Positions 1 through 5,415 of a DNA stretch of 5,415 nucleotides are shown piece by piece; position 1 is the stretch's first letter, and every line of letters starts with the position of its first letter. The notes beneath the pieces were generated by a model. It saw only the letters and a program-made list of their open reading frames with translations. It had not been told where the DNA came from and made no database searches. The stretch comes from Saprospiraceae bacterium. Its GTDB lineage: Bacteria > Bacteroidota > Bacteroidia > Chitinophagales > Saprospiraceae. Both the position numbers and the translations under genes were made by a program. The stretch lies in NCBI GenBank assembly GCA_020628755.1, contig JAHDEQ010000256.1:1-5415 (forward strand), in the 5' to 3' direction.

Positions 1-3
1 TCC

Positions 4-966
4 TTACTTTTCGACTTCATTTTTTAAGAAGAAAAATTCTACTGATTTAGGACTCACCCGTACATTCCGAAGAAAATCGGGTTGATTTTTAAGCTGCAAA
101 GCAACTGTGTTGCTTTGGTTGATTTGCAATTGATTGGCATCTACTTCAACTAAAAAATCATTTAGCGAAATCGTATTAAAACGACTTAGTCCTACTTGAA
201 AATTGACTTTAACCGATTGAGGAAATATTTTGAGGCTATCTTTGGCATTCACTATTTGGATAGGTACAAAAATTGACTTTTCGGTATATTGTTCGACAGG
301 AATAATGACTTCTATTTCGGGAGGATCTAAGAAAACATTGCTTTCCTTTTTTTGAGTCAATTTCAATTGTTGAGAGACATCTTTTTCGAGATTGGCCAAG
401 GTTAGGTTTTCGGTTGGCCATGCTTGTATCGTATCTAAATAATTAAGTGGTCCTGTAATAGAAACACTATCAGGAATGCACTGAATGACATCACGTTTAT
501 AAAAGTTTGGTGCAAAATTGAGTTCTTCCTTGAGTACAATAGGAACTTTTTTGACCAACTCGTTATCCAGAGTAATTTGGATATACTCCAAATCAAGATT
601 AGCAATTCTAATATTTCTAGAACCCAAACCACTATTCAATTTGTTTTTGAGCTGCGTTTGATAAATGGTTTGATTGACTTCATCCGATAAATTGACTACA
701 ATGTTTTCGTTTCGAGAACGAAATACATTGGAAATCAAATCCCATCCCGAACCTTTAATGCTTGCTCGGACCTTTTGCGGCGGTTGTTCCTGAAAGGTTT
801 TGCCTTGTGGTAAATTATAATAAATTGAACTTTCGTACTCAGTCGTAAATTCTTTGGACAACTTAATAAGTAACCAAAAAAATAGCGAGATGGCAATGCA
901 CAAAGCCAGCATTGCTCTATCAGAATTTAAGAAGGATTGTATGCGTTCTTGCTTGGTATCAGCCAT
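4..966 (-). CDS. YbbR-like (CdaR family) single-span membrane protein
   Basis: A 320-residue protein. Residues 1-17 are polar and 18-36 are a hydrophobic span (LALCIAISLFFWLLIKL), so it is probably anchored by its N-terminus with the rest outside the cytoplasmic membrane. The remainder reads as three YbbR-type beta-rich repeats, roughly 46-135, 138-225 and 230-314. The ends of the repeats are recognisable as PDSVSITGP (165-173), PPEIEVIIPV (215-224) and PKSVEFFFL (306-314). In Firmicutes, YbbR/CdaR proteins bind and modulate the diadenylate cyclase CdaA; no cyclase gene is visible here, so that role cannot be transferred. The ATG start lies inside the end of yajC (shared bases ATGGCTGA, 959-966), which suggests translational coupling. 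In many Bacteroidota this gene sits between yajC and coaE, so coaE may follow just left of the window. The family call is firm; the function is unknown. Confidence 0.88.
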   Translation of the reverse strand: MADTKQERIQSFLNSDRAMLALCIAISLFFWLLIKLSKEFTTEYESSIYYNLPQGKTFQEQPPQKVRASIKGSGWDLISNVFRSRNENIVVNLSDEVNQTIYQTQLKNKLNSGLGSRNIRIANLDLEYIQITLDNELVKKVPIVLKEELNFAPNFYKRDVIQCIPDSVSITGPLNYLDTIQAWPTENLTLANLEKDVSQQLKLTQKKESNVFLDPPEIEVIIPVEQYTEKSIFVPIQIVNAKDSLKIFPQSVKVNFQVGLSRFNTISLNDFLVEVDANQLQINQSNTVALQLKNQPDFLRNVRVSPKSVEFFFLKNEVEK

Positions 967-1276
967 TACTACTACTAAATGTAGCCTCCGTCATTTCTTT
1001 AGAAATTGCAGTTTTCGTCACTCGAATAAAAGTCTTTTGATCGACTTGCAAGGTAATGATATTATCTTCAATCTTGCTCACCTTTCCGATTATACCACTT
1101 GCTGTTACGACCTCATCACCTTTAGAAAGTTCGTCTTGAAAACTGACTTGTTCTCTTTGGCGTTTGTTTTGTGGACGAATCATAAAAAAGTACAAAATTG
1201 CCACAAAAGTCAACAAAAATACAGTATTGATGAGTCCTGCATTTGCGGCTTGAAGTAAAATTATATCCATTCTCAT
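959..1276 (-). CDS. yajC: Preprotein translocase accessory subunit YajC
   Basis: A 105-residue protein of normal YajC length. It has a short N-terminal periplasmic stretch, one transmembrane helix at about 15-33, the family signature FFMIRPQNKRQRE directly after it (30-42), and a small cytoplasmic domain with GDEVVTASGIIGKV (53-66). YajC associates with SecD and SecF and supports Sec-dependent export in the inner membrane; secDF is not in this window. The ATG at 1276 gives MRMDII; a second ATG two codons later (1270) is equally possible, and neither has a Shine-Dalgarno sequence. The gene lies 12 bp after the DUF1573 lipoprotein gene and overlaps the ybbR-like gene by 8 bp, so the three are almost certainly cotranscribed. 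Identification is very secure. Confidence 0.97.
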   Translation of the reverse strand: MRMDIILLQAANAGLINTVFLLTFVAILYFFMIRPQNKRQREQVSFQDELSKGDEVVTASGIIGKVSKIEDNIITLQVDQKTFIRVTKTAISKEMTEATFSSSNG

Positions 1277-1288
1277 AGTTTGATTTTA

Positions 1289-1816
1289 TTATTTGTCTTG
1301 ACCTTTTTTCAAAGGGTTTGTTTTTTGTGGATGTACGTAGCCTTTTATTTTCAGTATCGTCTTGGCAGGATACGTATTGGCCGTTAATGTAACGGGTTTG
1401 ACCTGATTTTCGAGTTTGCGAACGGTATTAAAAATGACCTTTATTTCGCCTTTTTCGCCAGGTGCAATGGGTTCTTCGGGATACTGCGGCACCGTACAAC
1501 CGCAGGTTGAACGAGCATCGCTGATCAGCAATGGCACTTTGCCCACATTTTTAAATTTAAACGTATGTCTGACAGGGATACCTTCGTAAACCGTCCCAAA
1601 ATCATATTCTGTTTCTTCAAATTCAAATTTTGCTACATTTATCGTATCTGTTGGCTCATTGGAACTCACAGGATTACGAACAATCTCCGAATGGGACACT
1701 TTCGTAGGCGAAACTTTTATTTCCTCGATGCGCTTCGTAGAACCCTTATCTTCTCCACAAGAAAAGAGGAAAAATGGTAATAAGATTGCTAAAAATATTT
1801 TTTTATATAAAATCAA
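1289..1816 (-). CDS. DUF1573 domain lipoprotein
   Basis: A 175-residue predicted lipoprotein. The N-terminus has two lysines, a hydrophobic stretch and a lipobox LFSC with the lipidated cysteine at residue 20. GEDKGS follows; the acidic residues just after the cysteine resemble the surface-export signals of Bacteroidota lipoproteins (inference). After a low-complexity linker (about 21-62) comes one DUF1573 domain (about 63-161), an immunoglobulin-like fold, with DFGTV (72-76), FKFKNVG (86-92), the hallmark TCGCTVP (104-110) and the closing LKIKGYV (155-161). The molecular function of DUF1573 is unknown. The start is unusual: the codon at 1816 is TTG, there is no other methionine in the protein, and an in-frame TGA lies 16-18 bases upstream (1832-1834), so a non-ATG start is forced. 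It heads the DUF1573-yajC-ybbR operon, and a promoter candidate lies immediately upstream. A paralogue is encoded at 1949-2449. Confidence 0.9.
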   Translation of the reverse strand: MILYKKIFLAILLPFFLFSCGEDKGSTKRIEEIKVSPTKVSHSEIVRNPVSSNEPTDTINVAKFEFEETEYDFGTVYEGIPVRHTFKFKNVGKVPLLISDARSTCGCTVPQYPEEPIAPGEKGEIKVIFNTVRKLENQVKPVTLTANTYPAKTILKIKGYVHPQKTNPLKKGQDK

Positions 1817-1832
1817 AATTAGTAATTTTTTT

Positions 1833-1864
1833 CAAAGGTATAAATTATACTCGACTCTACTAAA
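1833..1864 (-). promoter_or_regulatory. Bacteroidetes-type promoter of the DUF1573-yajC-ybbR operon
   Basis: On the minus strand, TACCTTTG (1840-1833) matches the Bacteroidetes -7 consensus TANNTTTG exactly. TTTA (1864-1861) sits 20 bp upstream as a one-mismatch -33 element (consensus TTTG). Transcription would start near 1827-1830, leaving a leader of only about 10-15 nt before the TTG start at 1816. It lies between the preceding gene's terminator and the operon, where a promoter is expected. This is a motif match only. Confidence 0.6.
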
Positions 1865-1874
1865 TAGTATAATT
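1838..1874. promoter_or_regulatory. Operator-like cluster of three GTATAA half-sites
   Basis: GTATAA-A-TTATAC (1838-1850) is a perfect 13-bp palindrome overlapping the upstream end of the -7 box. A third copy, GTATAA, lies at 1867-1872. Seen differently, AATTATACT (1843-1851) and AGTATAATT (1866-1874) form a perfect 9-bp inverted repeat with a 14-nt spacer, centres 23 bp apart, about two helical turns. The cluster covers the -33 element and the promoter spacer, where a repressor would act. The symmetry is seen directly; a binding role is inferred, and AT-rich DNA yields some symmetry by chance. Confidence 0.35.
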
Positions 1875-1894
1875 GGTAAAAAGTAGGCTAAACA

Positions 1895-1928
1895 AAAAAA
1901 GCCCAAGATTTTCATCTTGGGCTTTTTT
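1895..1928 (-). terminator. Rho-independent terminator after the secreted DUF1573 gene
   Basis: GCCCAAGAT (1901-1909) and ATCTTGGGC (1914-1922) form a perfect 9-bp stem with a 4-nt loop. It is flanked by six A residues on the left and six T residues on the right, which can extend the stem to 15 bp. Read on the minus strand it is a classic hairpin plus T-tract 20 bp past the stop codon at 1949. The design is symmetric, so it would also work for plus-strand transcripts, although no plus-strand gene ends here. It insulates the downstream operon. Confidence 0.93.
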
Positions 1929-1948
1929 GTTTGAACAATCCTTAAAGA

Positions 1949-2449
1949 TTAGTTCTTATTATTTGGAGAAAGGATGCTAGGAGAACTAGCTGGTACTGCC
2001 TCGTCTTCTTTAGGAGCTTGAAGTACCTTACCTTTAATACGCAAAACTTTTTTGTCTGTACCTTCATTAGTAGTAAGAGTTACAGTCTTCGTGAATGGGC
2101 CAATACGCTTTGTATCATAACGAACTTCTATTTCAGCAGTTTCACCTGGCAAAATTGGCTCTTTTGGATAAGTTGGTACTGTACAACCACAGCTACCTTT
2201 GGCATGCTTGATTACCAAGGGCTCATCACCTGTATTAGAAAATTTGAAAACACGCAATGGATCAGAATGCTGCTGAATAGTTCCATAATCTACTTCAGTT
2301 GCATCAAAAGTCATCACAGGGCCACCTTCTTTTGGAGCATCTACTGCTTCTTTAACTGGCTGAACAGTTTTGACAGCCTCTTTAGTTTGGGCAAAAGTAA
2401 ATGTTGCTGTAAGCAACATAAAAGCAAATAAACTTAATAAATTCTTCAT
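1949..2449 (-). CDS. Secreted DUF1573 domain protein
   Basis: A 166-residue protein with a clear signal peptide: MKN, a hydrophobic core, then FTFA|Q with probable signal peptidase I cleavage after Ala20, leaving Gln at the mature N-terminus. Residues 21-46 are a polar linker with a small internal repeat (KEAVKTVQ / PVKEAVDA). One DUF1573 domain follows (about 47-142), with DYGTI (54-58), FKFSNTG (68-74), the hallmark SCGCTVP (86-92), PGETAEIEVRYDT (101-113) and LRIKGKV (136-142). The tail is Pro/Ser/Asn-rich. It is a clear paralogue of the lipoprotein at 1289-1816 but has no lipobox, so it should be soluble in the periplasm or exported. I chose ATG 2449 because it gives a normal signal peptide; ATG 2467 would add MNKNFK and is possible. 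It appears monocistronic, with its own promoter candidate and terminator. Its molecular function is unknown. Confidence 0.9.
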   Translation of the reverse strand: MKNLLSLFAFMLLTATFTFAQTKEAVKTVQPVKEAVDAPKEGGPVMTFDATEVDYGTIQQHSDPLRVFKFSNTGDEPLVIKHAKGSCGCTVPTYPKEPILPGETAEIEVRYDTKRIGPFTKTVTLTTNEGTDKKVLRIKGKVLQAPKEDEAVPASSPSILSPNNKN

Positions 2450-2536
2450 CTTAAAATTTTTGTTCATGAAATAAACAATGTAATAATAATCAATTTTAAA
2501 AAACAAGCAGAAAACACTTTTGGCATTCTGACACTA

Positions 2537-2566
2537 CAAATTTAGTTACATTTAAGGGAAAATAAA
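2537..2566 (-). promoter_or_regulatory. Bacteroidetes-type promoter of the secreted DUF1573 gene
   Basis: On the minus strand, TAAATTTG (2544-2537) is an exact match to TANNTTTG. TTTA (2566-2563) lies 18 bp upstream as a one-mismatch -33 element. The predicted transcript begins near 2532 and has an AT-rich, apparently unstructured leader of about 80 nt before ATG 2449. This is a motif match only. Confidence 0.55.
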
Positions 2567-2828
2567 AGGGTAGCCCCTGTTTTTACCGTTAATTATTAGT
2601 TAATAACTGTGAATAATCTTTAAAACATTGCCATGAATAGGGTAAAAAGGCTTTTTTCGCAAAAAAAAACAGCAAAAATCAAAGGACTTTAAAGATTTCT
2701 CATTTTATTTATTTGGAATAAAATTTCAAATAACACAGTATCAACAAAATTATTATTAGGTTTTTGCCCCAAAAACTTCTTTAGAAGAAAATATCGAAAA
2801 AATATGTTTCCAAAAAGGCTTAAATATA

Positions 2829-2860
2829 TTTCAATCTCATAATAGAAAATCGTATTTTCG
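2829..2860 (+). promoter_or_regulatory. Weak promoter candidate for the E1 gene
   Basis: TATTTTCG (2853-2860) differs from TANNTTTG at one base, and TTTC (2829-2832) differs from TTTG at one base, with a 20-bp spacer. The -7 box overlaps a perfect inverted repeat GAAAAT-CGT-ATTTTC (2845-2859). A start near 2865 would leave a leader of about 130 nt before ATG 2998. It is the best rightward candidate I could find, but in DNA this AT-rich the match is not strong. Confidence 0.3.
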
Positions 2861-2997
2861 TAGCAAAATTGACATACTTTAAAAAGCTATTTTACTAAAA
2901 ATGCAAGTCAAGGATAATTTATTCTTTTATGAATAAAGAATAAAAAAAGTCAAATTCTTTTGCTCTGCTCCTACTTGCTACCGCAACTTTCCACAAT

Positions 2998-5415
2998 ATG
3001 ATTGACGAGCCAACGATTCAGCGCCCCCTAAATGATTCCCTAGGAAAAGAAGAATTTATAAAAGAAGTTTTAAGAGATTATAAAATTTGTTGCATTAGTC
3101 GTGAAGCAAGTATTCTTGGGCGCAAAGATGTACTCACAGGACGTGGCAAATTTGGTATTCTTGGCGATGGCAAAGAAGTACCTCAAGTTGCTATGGCAAG
3201 GGCTTTTCGCAAAGGCGACCATCGTTCGGGCTATTATCGTGACCAAACCTTTATGTTTGCCTTGGGACTTTGTTCCGTCGAAAATTTCTTTGCCCAAATC
3301 TATGCCGATTCCGAAAATGACCCATTTTCGGGCGGACGACAAATGAACAATCATTTTGCCACCGCTTATGCTGATGAATCAGGCAACTGGACGGCTCAAA
3401 AAGATTTATATAATATTAGTTCAGGTATTTCTTCGACGGGTGGCCAAATGGGACGTGCTATTGGTTTGGCTTTGGCTTCCAAAAAATATAGAGAAAATCC
3501 AAAATTACAGACTTCTACACAATTTTCTGATAATGGCAATGAAGTCGTTTTTTGTACTATTGGTGATGCAAGTACTTCCGAAGGTGTTTTTTGGGAGACC
3601 GTCAATGCGGCTAGTGTCATGCAAGTACCTTTGGCCATTTCAGTCTGGGATGACGGATTTGGGATTTCTGTTCCCAAAAAATTTCAAACGACTAAAGAAG
3701 ATATTTCTGAGGTTTTAGAGGGTTTTCGTGTAAACGAAAAAGGGGAAGGTATCGCCATGTACAAAGTTCCTGGTTGGGACTATCCCAACCTTTGTAAAAT
3801 GTATGAAGAAGGAATTGCCATTGCCAGAGAACAGCATCGTCCTGTGCTGTTTCATGTAGATGATTTGACACAACCTCAGGGTCATTCAACCTCTGGTTCA
3901 CACGAACGCTACAAAACTAAAGAACGCCTTGAGTGGGAAAAAGAACACGATTGCATTTTGAAGATGAAAAAATGGATTATCAGCATGGGCTTTGCTACGC
4001 TCGAAGAGCTAGAACAAATGCGTGCCGATGCCAAAGTCTATGTCAAAGAATGCCGTGATCGTGCTTGGGACAAGTACGTTGAACCCAACAAAAAATTACA
4101 ATCTGACTTACTAAGTATTTTTTCTACATTAGAAAATGAAGTTAGTAATAAAGCACTTGTTCAAGAGATTGCTTCTGAAATTCGTAAATTGAAAGAACCC
4201 TTGATGCACGAACTCATGAAAGCAGCACGAAAAGTGCTGTTTCAGCTTTTCAAGGAAGATATTCCAAGCAAGGTGATTTTAAAAGATTGGATTGATAAGC
4301 AAAATCAAGTAGCGCACAATCGTTATCATACCAAATTATACTGTGAAGACTCCAAAGCAGCTATCAATATTCCTGTCACGTCACCTGTTTATTCAGCAGA
4401 TGCTCCAATGAAAAATGGTTTTCAGATTTTGAATGCCTTTTTTGACAAAGTGATTGCTCGAAACGATGGTTTTTATGCTTTTGGTGAAGATGTTGGCCAT
4501 ATTGGAGATGTCAATCAAGGTTTTGCAGGTTTGCAAGAAAAATATGGTATCGAACGTGTTTTTGATACAGGAATCCGTGAATGGACAATTGTTGGTCAAG
4601 CCCTAGGAATGGCGATGCGTGGCCTACGCCCACTTTGCGAAATACAATACCTCGATTATTTGGTTTATGGCTTGCCTCCAATGACCGATGACCTAGCAAC
4701 TTTGCGCTATCGCACCAACGGTCTGCAACAAGCACCTGCTATCATACGAACTCGTGGGCATCGCTTAGAAGGCATTTGGCATTCGGGCTCTCAGATGGGT
4801 TTGCTCACCAGCACACTTCGTGGAATGTGTGTACTCGTACCTCGCAATATGGTACAAGCCGTAGGAATGTACAATACCTTGCTCCAATCCAATGACCCAG
4901 CAGTAGTAGTCGAAGTACTCAATGGTTATCGTCAAAAAGAGCAATTGCCTGATAATATCGGCGAATATACCGTTCCAGTTGGTGTCCCTGAGACTTTACA
5001 AGAAGGCTCTGACGTGACTTTAGTCACGTATGGAGCTTGCATTCGAGTTGCTCAACAAGGCATGAAATTGTTAGCACAAGTTGGTATTTCTGTAGAGTTA
5101 ATTGACATACAATCGCTTGTACCATTTGACTTAGAATATCGCATTGTAGAATCTCTCAAAAAGACCAATCGAGTTGTCTTTATGGACGAAGATGTGCCAG
5201 GTGGCGCATCGAGTTTGATGATGAATCAGGTGCTCGAACATCAAGGCGGTTATCAATTTTTGGATGCAGCACCTGTAACCATAACAGGCAGCGAACACCG
5301 TCCGCCTTATGGTTCTGATGGTGATTATTTTTCAAAACCCAATGCAGAAGATGTTTTTGAAGTCATATATAAATTGATGCACGAATCAAATCCTGCTCAA
5401 TATCCAGCTTTATAA
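2998..5415 (+). CDS. Fused E1 alpha/beta subunit of a 2-oxoacid (branched-chain type) dehydrogenase
   Basis: An 805-residue thiamine-diphosphate enzyme that should decarboxylate 2-oxo acids and pass the acyl group to the lipoyl E2 of a cytoplasmic dehydrogenase complex. Residues about 15-360 are the alpha part: YYRDQ (79-83), GRQMNNHF (113-120, like GRQMPVHY of branched-chain E1 alpha), the cofactor motif from GDAS (189-192) to DD (218-219), and the loop GHSTS (295-299). About 362-464 is a helical, charged linker. About 465-805 is the beta part: FGEDVG (495-500, catalytic Glu497), WHSGSQ (594-599), the C-terminal transketolase-like domain with DIQSLVPFD (703-711) and GGASS (735-739). Both halves have the usual E1 lengths. 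ATG 2998 is forced: no ATG, GTG or TTG lies between it and the in-frame TAA at 2941. No Shine-Dalgarno sequence is present. E2 and E3 genes are not adjacent here. Branched-chain 2-oxoacids are the likeliest substrates by motif similarity, but pyruvate cannot be excluded. Confidence 0.95.
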   Translation: MIDEPTIQRPLNDSLGKEEFIKEVLRDYKICCISREASILGRKDVLTGRGKFGILGDGKEVPQVAMARAFRKGDHRSGYYRDQTFMFALGLCSVENFFAQIYADSENDPFSGGRQMNNHFATAYADESGNWTAQKDLYNISSGISSTGGQMGRAIGLALASKKYRENPKLQTSTQFSDNGNEVVFCTIGDASTSEGVFWETVNAASVMQVPLAISVWDDGFGISVPKKFQTTKEDISEVLEGFRVNEKGEGIAMYKVPGWDYPNLCKMYEEGIAIAREQHRPVLFHVDDLTQPQGHSTSGSHERYKTKERLEWEKEHDCILKMKKWIISMGFATLEELEQMRADAKVYVKECRDRAWDKYVEPNKKLQSDLLSIFSTLENEVSNKALVQEIASEIRKLKEPLMHELMKAARKVLFQLFKEDIPSKVILKDWIDKQNQVAHNRYHTKLYCEDSKAAINIPVTSPVYSADAPMKNGFQILNAFFDKVIARNDGFYAFGEDVGHIGDVNQGFAGLQEKYGIERVFDTGIREWTIVGQALGMAMRGLRPLCEIQYLDYLVYGLPPMTDDLATLRYRTNGLQQAPAIIRTRGHRLEGIWHSGSQMGLLTSTLRGMCVLVPRNMVQAVGMYNTLLQSNDPAVVVEVLNGYRQKEQLPDNIGEYTVPVGVPETLQEGSDVTLVTYGACIRVAQQGMKLLAQVGISVELIDIQSLVPFDLEYRIVESLKKTNRVVFMDEDVPGGASSLMMNQVLEHQGGYQFLDAAPVTITGSEHRPPYGSDGDYFSKPNAEDVFEVIYKLMHESNPAQYPAL

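Larger units (their letters stand above)
2507..2997. other. AT-rich divergent intergenic region without a gene
   Basis: About 490 bp between the divergent DUF1573 and E1 genes. It carries the DUF1573 promoter candidate near its left end, a weaker rightward candidate at 2829-2860, long A and T tracts around 2643-2670 that may bend the DNA, and small inverted repeats (TTATTA-GT-TAATAA at 2593-2606, ATTTTATT/AATAAAAT at 2702-2724). The only reading frames are very short (19, 11 and 4 codons on the plus strand) and none looks like a gene. I see no tRNA, riboswitch or attachment site. Confidence 0.7.

Noticed and set aside
854..1258. Open plus-strand frame of 134 codons antisense to yajC and the ybbR-like gene.
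   Set aside because: It is a shadow of two well-identified minus-strand genes, with no recognisable domain and unnatural composition (many Cys, Ser and His).
2450..2506. N-terminal extension of the secreted DUF1573 protein from TTG 2506, or from ATG 2467.
   Set aside because: The TTG version puts residues FFKIDYYYIVYF before a perfectly ordinary signal peptide. ATG 2467 remains possible, but ATG 2449 gives the typical leader.
2633..2692. A 19-residue basic peptide frame (MNRVKRLFSQKK...) on the plus strand.
   Set aside because: Composition follows the A-tracts of the region; no promoter or conservation evidence is visible.
2869..2898. Sigma70-like TTGACA-N18-TACTAA upstream of the E1 gene.
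   Set aside because: The Bacteroidota primary sigma factor does not use the TTGACA/TATAAT consensus, and the -10 match is poor; likely chance.
2901..2943. Two tiny upstream frames (MQVKDNLFFYE at 2901-2936 and MNKE at 2929-2943) in the presumed E1 leader.
   Set aside because: They are short, overlap each other and show no sign of translation or attenuator-type codon runs; expected by chance in AT-rich DNA.
2944..2997. In-frame open stretch before the E1 ATG reading like a short hydrophobic leader (SFALLLATATFHN).
   Set aside because: It contains no ATG, GTG or TTG start, and E1 is a cytoplasmic enzyme; coincidental.
1..5415. Search for a mobile element, CRISPR array, toxin-antitoxin pair, defence system or RNA gene.
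   Set aside because: No transposase, integrase, regular repeat array, tRNA-like fold or accessory gene was seen; the coding content is core metabolism and envelope biogenesis.

Overview
The window looks like ordinary chromosomal DNA from a member of the Bacteroidota, most likely the Cytophagales. Several things point there: two DUF1573 proteins of the kind common in that phylum, the gene order DUF1573-yajC-ybbR, a single-chain alpha/beta-fused 2-oxoacid dehydrogenase E1, no Shine-Dalgarno sequences before the starts, and promoter-like boxes of the Bacteroidetes TTTG / TANNTTTG type. The genus is not identifiable by eye.

Left part (4-1816, minus strand): three closely packed genes that read as one operon. 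A predicted DUF1573 lipoprotein (1816-1289) comes first. It is followed after 12 bp by yajC (1276-959), the small single-span accessory protein of the SecDF translocase. yajC overlaps by 8 bp a three-repeat YbbR/CdaR-like protein with one N-terminal membrane anchor (966-4). In related genomes coaE often comes next and nusB often precedes; both would lie outside or are not present here. The operon has a good Bacteroidetes-type promoter candidate at 1833-1864, with a cluster of symmetric GTATAA half-sites over it.

Middle (1895-2997): a symmetric rho-independent terminator (1895-1928) separates this operon from a second, paralogous DUF1573 gene (2449-1949, minus strand), which encodes a secreted protein with a signal peptidase I type leader and has its own promoter candidate. 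A 490-550 bp AT-rich divergent intergenic region follows. It holds the promoter of the DUF1573 gene, a weaker candidate for the rightward gene, and several small inverted repeats, but no convincing gene.

Right part (2998-5415, plus strand): one long gene for a fused E1 alpha/beta subunit of a branched-chain-type 2-oxoacid dehydrogenase, complete to its stop codon at the last base of the window. It is divergently transcribed from, and functionally unrelated to, the envelope genes.

I found no mobile element, CRISPR array, tRNA, rRNA or defence/accessory gene. I do not see a previously undescribed system. The points most worth a second look are the operator-like half-sites and forced non-ATG start of the lipoprotein gene, the pair of DUF1573 paralogues with different predicted anchoring, and the altered cofactor-binding residues of the E1 fusion.
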